This document shows positions 20,534 through 29,990 of a DNA stretch of 29,990 nt, piece after piece (the stretch's first letter is position 1; the number at the start of each line of letters is the position of its first letter). The notes under the pieces are model-generated. The model saw only the letters and a program-made list of their open reading frames with translations, searched no databases and was not told where the DNA came from. A program made the position numbers and the translations under genes. Source of the DNA: Saccoglossus kowalevskii (lineage: Eukaryota > Hemichordata > Enteropneusta > Harrimaniidae); the NCBI RefSeq assembly GCF_000003605.2, contig NW_003142305.1, forward strand, positions 82,718 to 112,707, in the 5' to 3' direction.

Positions 20534-23500
20534 AAATCTGAATACAATACTAGGTAAATATTGCAAATGTGTCAGAACCAATAACATCCAAAAGATACAT
20601 CTGTGTTTCAACAAGCTAAAAATAAGAAATCCTCCATTGGTTTCATTTACATTATCACAACCTATTTTTTTTATCAAATGTTTTCTTAATTTCGTTTTTT
20701 TTGAGGGGAGTGAAAATTTGTTATGAATGAAATGCAACATATTTTCACAAATCATGAAAATAAAAAAAACACAGTTCAGCAATGGAGACACATAGATGGC
20801 ACCAGTTTTGTACAGCCTGATTATGTCATGAAAACAGCTCACAGAAAAAATTCTGAACAAGTTAACCGTCCTTAATCTGTCAATAGTAGGTGCCTTTATA
20901 AGGCTTCCACATGATGTACTCTGATGAAAAAATTAAATTACAGAACACATCAACTTTTTTTCAAAACAACGATTTGATAATTCTTAAATATTAGAAGTGC
21001 AATGTTATCACACGACTAACTTGGTCATGTCAACTCATTTGAATATCTAACCTTGTAAAAGTACTTAAATAGATCAAAGTTCACCAATGGAATCAAACAC
21101 TTGTACAACAAGTGTTCAATAATTTAACATCAGCCTATCAGCTATAAAACTATAAAATACATATCTATTCTTAAATGAAAAAGATTCTACATCAGCCTGT
21201 GTGGAGTACTTGCAATTTGCAGGAAATGCCAGAACCAGTTGCCTTGCGTAAAGCCGATGTGATACAAAATATGGCTCTCCAATTTAGGATCAGAATAGAT
21301 TTTATGGCATTTAGTATCTCAGGCAATTTGTTGAGATTTCTTATGTAGTGGTTTTAGGATACTCCCTGCAAAGAGCCTTTGTTCTTTGACTCCAATCTAT
21401 GAACCCTGCTTTGAAAAACAGTAAAAACCAGCACTCTAAAAAATAAAACTTCACAGAAATTGAAACAGTATAGTGCCCTCTTTGGCAAAGTGATGATATT
21501 CCTTTGTTTCACAGTAAGGGTTAAACTGCTCCAATTCGAATTTGAACCTTGATTTTGTTTCAGTCACACATTCAACACACAACATTGAGTTTTGATTGTC
21601 AGGCTCACAAACTGAGACCAAAATTTAAATTAAGCTTTTACTTACAGCTGTGCCAAACATTGTGACCGTAGGATTCAAGTAGACAACATAACATTAACAC
21701 TGGTCTCCCAATTTAAAATTATATCACATCGACTTGATAAACCATTTTTTGTTTCTTACCTTGGATTTGTTATTATCACAATTTTGTTCTAGTAATATTG
21801 ACTTAATTGATCAGAGTCACTTTTTTTCTTATTTAGCACAAAGAAGCAAATCTTAAACTTAATAACAATAATTGCATGTGTTTTTCAGCATTTTTGTTCA
21901 ATGTTACTGCTTAACACCAGGTTGAGACTCATCATTAACTGGAAATAATACTTTTTGTGACACATTAAAAAGAAAACTGAAGTACTCGTTTGATGAATAT
22001 GCCTGCACTTAAAATACTGGTATAAGTATTAATAAGTTAAAGTACCTAGTTCATTATTCCAAAGAAAGAATATGATTTTGTGTGTTGCAAATAGTTTTAG
22101 TATGAATCCAAACAGGTAATACAGATTAAAATGACCAAATCCACATACCAATAGCGACATTATGTGTAATCAACTCTCTAAACCTGAATCCATACATGTA
22201 AGTTGAGAACCAACATACATAAAATGGACTGTTAAAGCCTCTTTTTGAGTCTCACAAGACTTCTGAATTGGAAGAAAAAAAACAAAATTGTGAAAACAAT
22301 GAAAATAACAACTTTTATATATGGACATGGTGTATACTATGCGGCAGAGTGAAGTCATGAAAATGTCTGAAATATTATTACCCACTTCTTTCAGCACAAG
22401 GTCATGTGGACATGAAAGACGTCCATCACTGCAACCTCAGTGGCGAGTCTAAGAGTACTCTGACAGTATTAGATCAGCCAAGGAGGTGATGATTTCAGAC
22501 ATTTTCCCACTACAATGACTTTACCTTCAATACAGGCAAGCCCCAAAAACGATTCATAGCTTACACAATTTTTTAGCGACACTTGTCGGGCCATGTCAAT
22601 ATGGATATCGTGTGGCATATACCCGGTACAACACATGTGAAAATAAGGGTTTGTTTACATGAGATGTGAATGTGTTGCACAATGACTATGGCGCTTTTAC
22701 AATGAACATTTCCTTTGGCAAACTATAGGTGGCAGTCTGTGGAAGATCTAGATGATACGGAATAAAAAAAACAATGACTTGTTAGATTTTACTTGAATAG
22801 TCAGAGAAGCAATAATCAAACCAAAGCAAAGTTCCATGAGGAAGAAGACAGCTTTGTTGTCACACTTGAACTGCTTGATGTTTTAAGGTTGATTTTGTTT
22901 TCAATATCAATTTACTTTTATAATTCAAACTACAATTGAATCAATGACACCGTTCTATAGCAATTTCACAAAGGGCATTATTTTCTGCTACACTACAGGA
23001 ACAGGCTTGTTTCTCTGACTATTCTGCAAGCACAACAACAAGTTCACTAAATAACAATTATAACAACAAAAATAAATAAACATTATAAGCCTTTTCGTCA
23101 AGTTGTTTTTCTAAGTTTGAGCTGCAGTGGATGTATTGAATATACATTACCAAAAACAGCAGAAAAGCTTTAAAATGACTAGTCTTTGTAAACCCCCGTA
23201 CCCCCAGGTAGTTTTCAAAATGAAAGTAAAGTGAAATACATAAACAAAAGTCTTCAAAATGTTCTGATTGCTTTCATCCATAGAGGGCGCCATCTAATTC
23301 CAACAAGCCTCATTCTGATAATTTAGACATCTCAAGCACATAGATAAAACTCAAGAAAACTTCTGAAATTTGATAGGCTTGATGGAAATGTTAAAAACAC
23401 CCTCTAAGGAAAGTCTATATCATTTTGTCTTTTTCACCTCTTTCAGAGGATTTATGCATTTCTTCTTCCGTTGAGAATTAATGATCTTTGTAAGATTTAC

Positions 23501-23660
23501 TCCCTGCTCCCTGTACCTGCCTGAAAAAGATGGGAATTTTGTGAGTTTCTATGGCAACACATAACACTGCAGCTCATTACAATTGAATTACTCCAAAGAC
23601 ATGTTGGCAGGTCGCTGGGTCAAGTCGAAGGATACCACAAGAAGCACATGATGCAAAATA

Positions 23661-23872
23661 CTGTAAAAGCATCAATTCTCACTGATATTTAATTTCACTT
23701 TTTATATATTCAATCATACTCCCTGGGTTAAAAACCAAGGGATTATGACTGTATTTATAAAAACAAAAAAATTAAAAGTAAGACTTGTAATACTAAATAT
23801 TCACATGGATTTCACTTATTAATGAAACACCAGTGGTTAATTTGCACCAGTGGTTAATTAACGAGTTTACAG
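23661..23872. mobile_element. TA-flanked MITE in the FAM168 3' UTR
   Basis: Ends are CTGTAAAAGCATCAATT and, inverted, CTGTAAACTCGTTAATT. TA stands outside both (23659-23660 and 23873-23874). The arms remain loosely alignable for about 40 bases, including CACTG. It contains the direct repeat CACCAGTGGTTAATT (23828 and 23846) and a hairpin at 23711-23751. Confidence 0.45.
23711..23751. repeat. Hairpin, 19-bp arms with 3-base loop
   Basis: CAATCATACTCCCTGGGTT (23711-23729) pairs with AACCAAGGGATTATGACTG (23733-23751), 16 of 19 matching. As RNA in the FAM168 3' UTR it would form a compact stem-loop. It is too short for a usual pre-miRNA. Confidence 0.65.
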
Positions 23873-24485
23873 TAATTAATATTGGGATAACAGACTTAAA
23901 ATATTTTGTAAAAACTCCTGATCCACGGCCGTACACAACATCCTAAAGAGTTCTAACTACTGAAAATGTTTGAAAACTCAAACATTCAAACTAAATTGCA
24001 CTTGTCTGGTTTGTTCAATCCATCATTAGACCCATGATAAAAAAGCTCAGTCCTACAAAGCCAACTGCCTGACAATCCAAAGCTCTGTCACTTGACAAAT
24101 CTTTACAGTTTGAAAATGTACAAGTTCATTACTGGTAAAGCAAATAAACAGATGAGAGTTCAGCCAAATTTGATCCATCATAAATTTGCCAGCATAAAAA
24201 AAAAAAAATACACAGAAATCCTCAAAATTCTGCAACAAAAATATATGGTCACTGAACTAAGTTTTTCAGAAAACAACCGCAAAAGTTGATCAAAAATGCA
24301 TTTTTTGAATTAGTCTACAATTCCTATGGCAGAAATAACCCACCATATTTTCAAATATTGTTTGTTTGTATTGTTATGCGGACTACATATGGCTGTCACC
24401 AAAATTGGAAGAATTTTAAATCCTAGTATGAGTTATCTTATTCCCTAGTTGCAATAACTCAAAATCTGTGATACAAATAACCAAC

Positions 24486-24491
24486 TTTATT
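24486..24491 (-). terminator. Proximal AATAAA in the FAM168 3' UTR
   Basis: Exact hexamer on the minus strand, about 740 bases after the stop codon. No strong GU-rich stretch follows, so it is a weaker candidate than the one at 20.53 kb. Confidence 0.35.
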
Positions 24492-25232
24492 TTGAATTTC
24501 TAAACTTCATAGGATCATCTATATATGCTACGTAGTGCAGAGAAAAAAAATTACCGTCATTATCAAATTAATTTTTGATCATAAAAAAAAATCATAACTA
24601 TAAATGTTGCTAATGTATTATAAACAGAGGCCCTAGAATTTAAAAATCAGAATAAAAAACAAGTAAAAAAAATTACACTGCAGCATGGAAGACTATAATG
24701 CATAGAAAAACCTCTAAATGATTTACTTCCAACTTGTCATGTTAAGAATGGTAAAAAAAAATAACACGGAAGCAGCGGCTTGCATTAGATGGTCAGACAG
24801 TTCAATCTTGTAGGACAATGAGCTTAGATTCACAGCATTCTGATATCCATTGTGTTCTTAATGACACACTGTCTAACAAGAGAATAGATATTAAAATTCT
24901 ATACTTTATATCCGTTTTTTATAAGAAATTTCTAGCATAGGATAATATATACCCATACGTGATCTTATTCATGATTATTTTTTTAATTTTAATCCAAACT
25001 ACATTAGGCCCCAATTTTGTTTGTTGTGATCAGAGTAATAATATTTTGTTATACAAAACGTCTGTTGTAGTGTCAGTTACAGAAAAAAAAAAAAAAAAAA
25101 AAAACCCGTCTCAGAATTGTAATAATCTATAGGGATGATAGTAGGTATGATATATGTTCATTTCTCTAGAAGGCACGGGTAAGTTTCTTCATTTTTTTTT
25201 CTTGTCAGGACCGGCAGTTATTTGGCATGTTC

Positions 25233-25370
25233 TTACCACCAGTGGTATCCGAGTCTTGGCTGATAGGGGTTAGGGTGGTATGGTGATGAGTATCCGCCTG
25301 GTCTTTGCATGGCAACCATACTGAGTGCTGAACTTGCAGACATGCCACCAGCCATGTGACTACCTTCATA
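25233..25370 (-). CDS. FAM168: FAM168 last coding exon and stop
   Basis: Acceptor TTGTTTTCAG/TATGAA, then residues 151-195 and TAA at 25235-25233. The Met/Ala/Gly/Ser-rich part aligns with the GMVAGTTMAMSAGT region of vertebrate FAM168. The extreme C-terminus ends in two tryptophans; human FAM168B ends in one. Confidence 0.9.
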   Translation of the reverse strand, partial: YEGSHMAGGMSASSALSMVAMQRPGGYSSPYHPNPYQPRLGYHWW

Positions 25371-28300
25371 CTGAAAACAAGTGAATATGAAAGTTACAAC
25401 ATTCCATCCAACTTGATTTAAAATGGACTACTTGCATAAATAAATGTATAGGGGGGGGGGGGTTACCCCTACTCTGGGGAAAATCCATCTTCTATGCCAG
25501 TTAAACGGTTTCACACATAGGTAGACACCTTTGCACACCCACTTACATAACAGTGAAATTATTTCACCTGACAGGTAGAATCTTCCTGTACATCCCCACA
25601 ATGATGATATGGCTTCACCCCACACATTCTCTTACATCTTAAATAGCTTTGATTTGACAGCTCATAACACTTTAAAACACTCCACACCTTTACATTGGTA
25701 AAATGGTTTCACCTAACAGGAAGTAATACTTTGCACATCCCTGCATGCCAATGAAATGACTTCACCTTATACATTCACGCATTCAGGTGAAATTTCACCT
25801 GAAGGGCAGAAACACTCCAACATACCAGCACAACAGTTTCACCCAAGGGTAGAAACACAAGACATAGCATCTAGATTGCCAGAAAGTAGGTTTGCAGACT
25901 ACACCAAACAAATATTCATAGTTCTGATCATCAGTGAAACATGACATCCATTGCTCACATGTTAATTAGAACATTCTTTGCTCACTGTAAAAAAAAAATT
26001 TAATCCTTACTGGGCTCTCTTGTCCATACACTGTCCTTACAGGTTGTTGTACTACTGTTGTATGGTGAATAACAGGGGACGGGTTATACTGAGGCGTATA
26101 CTGTGATACTGACGATGGATACGTAGGCTGTGGAGCTGCGTAGTGTGGACCAACTAGTGTTGGTGGCTGAGGAAAAAAAACTTTGATATTATATGTCACC
26201 AGAATGGACAATGAATTATTCATACAGTGAGTTTTGAATGTTATTATTACTTCAGTAATGCCTGTGTAATCCATATAAAAAAACACACACCAATTTCAAG
26301 GAATTGCACTAAGATTTCTTCTTATCTGCATTGACATATGGCCAGCTATTAATTCATGAAATAATGAATTACCTACCTGGTAAGAATACGTAGCTGTAGG
26401 TGTGTAGGGAGGCGGGGCACCTCCGGGACTGGACACTTGACTGTATGTTGGAGCACTATGTTTATAAAGCGGTTGATGAAGAGAAGACTGTACTCCTGGT
26501 ATGTAAGTACCTAAAGTAGTGTAACAAAATTTGAGTAAGTTGCGCGTGGTGGCTTATTGTACAAACCAAAGTAACCCGTACACACATTTCTCTTATTAAT
26601 TAAATGAACATTAACTTGTTCAGAGCAAACACCAACAGGTTTGAAGATAAATCGTAATTCAAGGTGTACATCAAATGGAGTATCTGAAAAAAAATTACAA
26701 TGTATTGGTTCTTTGCTTAGTTTTCCCAAGGAGGTAGCAACAGGGGCAAAACATGTAAAAAATTGATCACAGATCAATTGATTGATTGATTCTTTACAAG
26801 TTACTAAGCATGCTATTATACCAACCTATATATCATCTGAAAGTTTAGATATAGGTAAATATAGTAGTGCAAATGGTCTTTTAAAAAGAACACTGGTACA
26901 GCATACAGGCTACTGAATTCATCTATATCTAAGCTTTCAGATGAAGTATAGGTAATAGAAGCATGCTTAGTGACATTTAGAGAATGTCTGAATCACAGAT
27001 CAATTTTTAACTTGTTTTAACCCTTGTTGTTAACTTAGGCATATAAAGTGACTTACAATACTTACCTGCAGACGCTGCAGTATAGGGGTAACTTGATCCC
27101 TGGGGAATTACATTGTGATTGAATCCTAGACCCGGAGGGGTATGTGTTGCTGAACCCCCAGAGGGAGGAAAAGGAGGGCCTGCAACAGCAAGAAAGAAAT
27201 ACTGTAGAATACTTTATTTTCGCTTGGAATTTATTTTCGCTATTTTTGCTGAAGGGATGTTTCCGTGAAAATAAAATCCAGCGAATATACTTTTTTTCCT
27301 ATATTCCACATTAAACTCATCAAAAATCAGTGAAAATAAATTCCACACAAAATGCCCAAAAAGCCTTTTCAGCGAAAATAATTCCAGCGAAAATAAAGTA
27401 TTCCACAGTAGTGCAAATGTTTTAAAAGCTTTGGTTCCATAGAATTTATATATTGTAATGAAGTATGTCACTAATCAGCAGGTGGGTGAGCAATATTTAT
27501 TTCCTAATATATTCACTAATACATGTCATACATGTATATGGAATAAATTATCTGTGATTAACAGCATAAGACATGAATCGTTATCAGAAAAACATGAACA
27601 ATAAGCTGACATCAAACAATGACAATATGGTGGGATTATTATACAAATGTATAAATACCTCATTAATTATGCAAGCAGGCATACAGCCTACTGTGAAACC
27701 ATTTTTATTCACTGGCATTCAAATTAAAACCCAGTGATTAATTAATGCATTTCATGAAACTATACTGTATTTGTTTTTACAACTATTAGAGCATCCACTT
27801 ATGTAAATGAGTATACCACCACAGTTGTTTGGATTATTTAAGGAATGGATAAAGACATAAATGTACTGTAATAGCAGTCTCCATTACATATCTATGCGTA
27901 TGATTGGGTCATAATGGACTATATATAGACCAGTAATGGACAATATATTTCCACATGTGCTAAACAGCTGTACTGTAAATGGTTACAGGCGGAGTATTGT
28001 TTTTGCTAAACAGTATATCTGATAGGAAATGACACATCAGTGCTAACTTGCTATCTGCTGTGGCAACATTGCACTCAAGTTGTTTTATTAAGGTAGAAGC
28101 CTACTCAAAAGGGGTTATAATTCGCATGGCAAAGTCCATTGGTTCATTATTTGATATGATGGAGATACTGGCGTATGACACAATGGCATTATTTTGTGTG
28201 TTACTGCGACATACTCTGAGAAACTTTTCAAAAATTGTAAACAATTTGCATTTTTTACCATTTTTTAATATACAGATTTTGGAAATAACAAATGTCTACA

Positions 28301-29185
28301 ATTTAAGATATAGCATAACATCTCTGCCATATGAACCTATGGTAAAAGCGTTATATTGACAAAATGGTCACCACCAACAATAATACAACCTTCACAGAAA
28401 AGTTGGTATGGGGACCCCCAACATTTTTTAAGCCAATATCCCAATATTGCCTGGAGATACAATTTATTACAAAATAAATCAATTCCGTGTATTTATTCTG
28501 TATTTATGAGTTGGCTTCTACCTTAATAGAGACACATACATGTTTACTTAAAAAACAGCAGTGAATAACAATCACAAAGATCTGTTCTTGCCAACCAGTC
28601 ACTGCACACATAGAAATGTAAACAAGTGTGATTGTTTATACTGAAACATTTTCTTTATATTCGGATCTTATGAAATTTATTCAAGAAAAGGTATTGCATA
28701 ATGATGGCTAATCTTCTGGTCATACTACGAAAAGATCGCAGTGAAGATCTCGAGCACTTACCACAATGTTTGAACAACACATAGATAACATGTACTTGAT
28801 GCAATTATATTAAAGTGGGAGGATTGTCACCTGCGGACGTGCGGGAATTTGAGTCCCAAACGAGGATAACAACACACTAAAAATGCAAAGGCTCATGGGT
28901 AGACGCTTGTTTGTAAACAATGATATGCTATGGCCGACTGATGCATGCACAGGTGACGACTCCCTCGCTTTAAACAAACATGTAGTTTTCATTCAATGCA
29001 CTTTGTACACAGACAAATACGATTAGGATGAGAGAAAAAGTTGATTTCAACAAAGAATGACATGACCAACAGTTATCTAACAGTAATCAAATTTCTACAT
29101 CACATATTTACCCTTATATGATACATGGACGATACTTACTTGTTGCTGGGTAAGCCCCAGGTGTGGCAGGATACACAGGATTCAT
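25233..29185 (-). CDS. FAM168: FAM168A/FAM168B homologue, 195 aa, five coding exons
   Basis: Joining 29185-29140, 27179-27066, 26510-26377, 26166-26011 and 25370-25233 gives 588 bases: 195 codons plus TAA. All junctions are GT-AG and in phase. The protein starts MNPVYP like vertebrate FAM168 proteins, is rich in Pro, Tyr, Ser, Thr and Gln throughout, and has the signature VIHHTTVVQ at residues 130-138. Next comes a Met/Ala/Gly/Ser segment (about 155-171), and the end is aromatic, GYHWW. Human FAM168B is also 195 aa long. In mammals FAM168B (MANI) is a membrane-associated neuronal protein that restrains neurite outgrowth, and FAM168A (TCRP1) has been linked to DNA polymerase beta and cisplatin tolerance. 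What it does in invertebrates is unknown to me. No enzymatic domain is present and it is probably largely disordered. The start lies 9 bases inside its exon, so a 5' untranslated exon must lie further right, probably beyond the window. Confidence 0.93.
25451..25462. repeat. Poly-G run, 12 bases, in FAM168 intron 4
   Basis: A C-tract in the transcribed message. It lies about 80 bases upstream of the last exon's acceptor in plus-strand distance, on the intron side. Confidence 0.9.
25504..25865. repeat. Degenerate tandem repeat in FAM168 intron 4
   Basis: Units of roughly 50-65 bases start with TTTCACC or TTCACC followed by a variant of TGACAGGTAGAA, then CTTTGCACATCCC and CCAATGAAATG. Starts are visible near 25509, 25562, 25612, 25706, 25759, 25792 and 25838. 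The units have drifted strongly and one is interrupted, so this is an old minisatellite. Confidence 0.65.
26011..26166 (-). CDS. FAM168: FAM168 fourth coding exon, with the VIHHTTVVQ signature
   Basis: Acceptor TTTTTTTTCCTCAG, donor AGCCCA/GTAAGG. Exactly 52 codons (residues 99-150). Contains the most diagnostic part of the protein, VIHHTTVVQ, preceded by repeated Tyr-Pro-Gln/Ser motifs. Confidence 0.95.
26377..26510 (-). CDS. FAM168: FAM168 third coding exon
   Basis: Acceptor ACTACTTTAG/GTACTT, donor TACCAG/GTAGGT. Encodes residues 54-98, including GGAPPPYTPTATYSYQ. Enters in phase 1 and leaves in phase 0. Confidence 0.92.
26766..27004. mobile_element. Inverted-repeat element in FAM168 intron 2
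   Basis: The core arms ACTAAGCATGCT (26803-26814) and AGCATGCTTAGT (26960-26971) extend inward for about 50 bases each; both include CATCTGAAAG and TTAGATATAG. The exact 14-base word ATCACAGATCAATT flanks the whole at 26766-26779 and 26991-27004. Partial arm similarity runs almost out to these words, so they may be a long target duplication. An ATTG tetramer run lies at the left edge. Confidence 0.65.
27066..27179 (-). CDS. FAM168: FAM168 second coding exon
   Basis: Acceptor TTTCTTGCTGTTGCAG, donor CTGCAG/GTAAG. Encodes residues 16-53, a Pro/Gly/Ser-rich stretch ending YPYTAASA. Both ends are phase 1. A MITE ends about 20 bases upstream of the acceptor. Confidence 0.92.
27202..27408. mobile_element. 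TA-flanked MITE in FAM168 intron 1, next to a splice acceptor
   Basis: The left end CTGTAGAATACTTTATTTTC and the inverted right end CTGTGGAATACTTTATTTTC differ at one base and continue with GCT..GGAAT..ATTTTCGCT. TA flanks both ends (27200-27201 and 27409-27410). At 207 bp, with a TA target and TTTATTTTCGC arms, it is a typical Tc1/mariner-like MITE. Its left end lies 20 bases from the AG of FAM168 coding exon 2. Confidence 0.85.
27691..27775. mobile_element. Fragment of a TACTGT-type MITE
   Basis: After TA (27689-27690) the sequence CTGTGAAACCATTTTTATTC, then CACTGG, aligns with the left end of the element at 23661. An internal inverted pair, CACTGG and CCAGTG, follows. No complete right end is seen. 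Confidence 0.3.
28092..28522. mobile_element. TTAA-flanked MITE, 431 bp, in FAM168 intron 1
   Basis: The left end GGTAGAAGCCTACTCA and the inverted right end GGTAGAAGCCAACTCA differ at one base. TTAA flanks both sides (28088-28091 and 28523-28526), the target of piggyBac-type elements. The match extends outward through TATTAA, so the true end could differ by a few bases. The 103-codon plus frame at 28048-28359 is largely inside it and shows no domain. Confidence 0.7.
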
Positions 29186-29194
29186 AGAAATTGC
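29140..29194 (-). CDS. FAM168: FAM168 first coding exon
   Basis: Acceptor CACACAG at 29196-29195, nine bases of 5' UTR, ATG at 29185, residues 1-15 plus one base, donor A/GTAAGT. The tiny coding part (46 bases) after an upstream untranslated exon matches the vertebrate gene plan as I know it. Confidence 0.9.
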
Positions 29195-29990
29195 CTGTGT
29201 GAAAAACAAAAAAAAACAAAACATTATGACATTATGACTTTTTCATGTGCTACATGTATCTTGAGGTCAACAAGCCCTAGTCAAATACAAGCACCTGGGG
29301 ACCTTAACTATGGTTCCCCCAAAGTTAAAGACCAGATGCAACAATCACTATGTAATTTTACGAAGTACATACACAAAATGAAGAACTGGAAATTACTGTA
29401 AATGGTTAAACTTTTGCCACATTTAATTTAGTGAAAGTAACTCCCCTCTCTCAACTGCAGTCACACTTTCACCATAGTTTACAATATTCCTACAGTTTTA
29501 TTTTTGATTATGTCATGAAAGGGTAATCAGCATGAAAATATTAGACTATAGTTATCATGGCATGTTTTAATCACTGCATACATGTATCACAGGCTTGTAA
29601 CGCACATTATACATCTAGTACTGAAAACAAAAGAATTAACCACTGTATCAGCACTTTCCTTTTTAACTACCTACATCAAGATCCTTGACACGTTCAAGGT
29701 TATTGATGTCACATTCAAATGCTTTTCTTTTTTTACACTGGATGCAGAAGCATTATAGCGTACTGTGAATATAGAGTCCCATCACTGAACACAAGTGTTC
29801 ACACAGCACAGATCAGTTATGGCAATTTCGATTTGAAAAGAATTATAAAATTGCCACGGCTTGGCCAGTTGATATGATCACTGTTCTGTCTTGGTGCATA
29901 TTTTGCGGTATTCTCATGATAATACCAAATGATAAAACATCTACATTTTAGACTGCCTTCCCTGATCTATATTGTGTACTTCATCACACA
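29195..29990 (-). other. FAM168 intron sequence running off the window
   Basis: No further exon recognised. A solitary MITE-like end, TACTGTAAATGGTTAAA, stands at 29394; its first 15 bases also occur at 27971. Confidence 0.5.

Larger units (their letters stand above)
20510..25232 (-). other. Probable long 3' untranslated region of FAM168
   Basis: From the stop at 25233 leftward there is 4.7 kb with no credible coding frame. The frames at 20408-20860, 22170-22397, 24053-24238 (all -) and 24092-24289 (+) have no motifs. Vertebrate FAM168 messages are also known to have long 3' UTRs. The sequence is AT-rich and on average poorer in CpG than 5-20 kb. A 22-base A run at 25083-25104 is oligo-U in the message. 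A nearer AATAAA (24486-24491) could give a short form. The extent is inferred, not proven. Confidence 0.55.

Noticed and set aside
20408-20860. 150-codon minus frame
   Set aside because: It overlaps the poly(A) signal and GU-rich element and is Phe/Cys/Val-rich without motif, as expected from UTR sequence.
28048-28359. 103-codon plus frame
   Set aside because: It is mostly inside the TTAA-flanked MITE and antisense within a FAM168 intron, with no domain.
25233-29185. DAZAP2 or another Pro/Tyr-rich adaptor as the identity of the right-hand gene
   Set aside because: The MNPVYP start, VIHHTTVVQ and the 195-aa length fit FAM168 specifically; DAZAP2 lacks these.
1-29990. tRNA, rRNA and CRISPR signals
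   Set aside because: No B-box such as GGTTCGAATCC or its complement, no rRNA-like stretch, and no short spaced repeats. The 113-bp array has no spacers. This was a scan by eye, so a diverged tRNA could be missed.

Overview
The window looks like nuclear DNA from an animal, most likely a marine invertebrate. It is AT-rich and gene-poor, its genes have introns with GT-AG borders, and it holds many small terminal-inverted-repeat (TIR) elements plus decayed retroelement and mariner sequence. The clearest gene, an FAM168 homologue, points to a bilaterian. I cannot name the phylum: the TA-flanked elements with TTTATTTTCGC ends would fit a bivalve, brachiopod, lancelet or hemichordate. No prokaryotic operon, CRISPR array or rRNA was seen, and a scan by eye for tRNA B-boxes found none. 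|| Layout, left to right. 1-4 kb is a repeat zone. It holds six head-to-tail copies of a 113-bp unit (1196-1875), a decayed reverse-transcriptase fragment followed on the same strand by a possible tyrosine-recombinase fragment (DIRS-like order), a 194-bp long-TIR element inserted between them with a 9-bp target duplication, and a 719-bp mariner that has lost its catalytic core. 4-15 kb is mostly unassigned and relatively CpG-rich. It contains one candidate small secreted cysteine-rich protein gene on the minus strand (about 5.64-6.60 kb, two or three exons). 15.2-16.4 kb encodes a 381-aa protein kinase of the testis-specific serine kinase (TSSK) type on the minus strand. Several invariant catalytic residues are replaced, so it is probably a pseudokinase. 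A candidate 5' exon with a perfect donor lies at 18.6-18.8 kb; if it is joined to the kinase, the intron contains a 1.29-kb TIR element (17.05-18.34 kb) carrying a GC-richer broken coding block. About 18.8-20.4 kb is intergenic, with a poly-C/poly-A tract and a strong G-quadruplex motif. || 20.5-30 kb is one transcription unit on the minus strand: a homologue of FAM168A/FAM168B. Five coding exons give a 195-aa Pro/Tyr-rich protein starting at 29185 and stopping at 25233. The 3' untranslated region probably extends about 4.7 kb to an AATAAA with a GU-rich element at about 20.5 kb. The 5' untranslated exon lies beyond the right edge. Its introns and 3' UTR hold several small inverted-repeat elements, one ending only about 20 bases from a splice acceptor. 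CpG frequency falls near 20.5-20.7 kb, close to the proposed 3' end, as expected for a gene body methylated in the germ line. || The genes do not form an obvious pathway. FAM168 looks like an ordinary broadly expressed gene, the kinase may be germ-line specific, and the secreted-protein candidate is unplaced.
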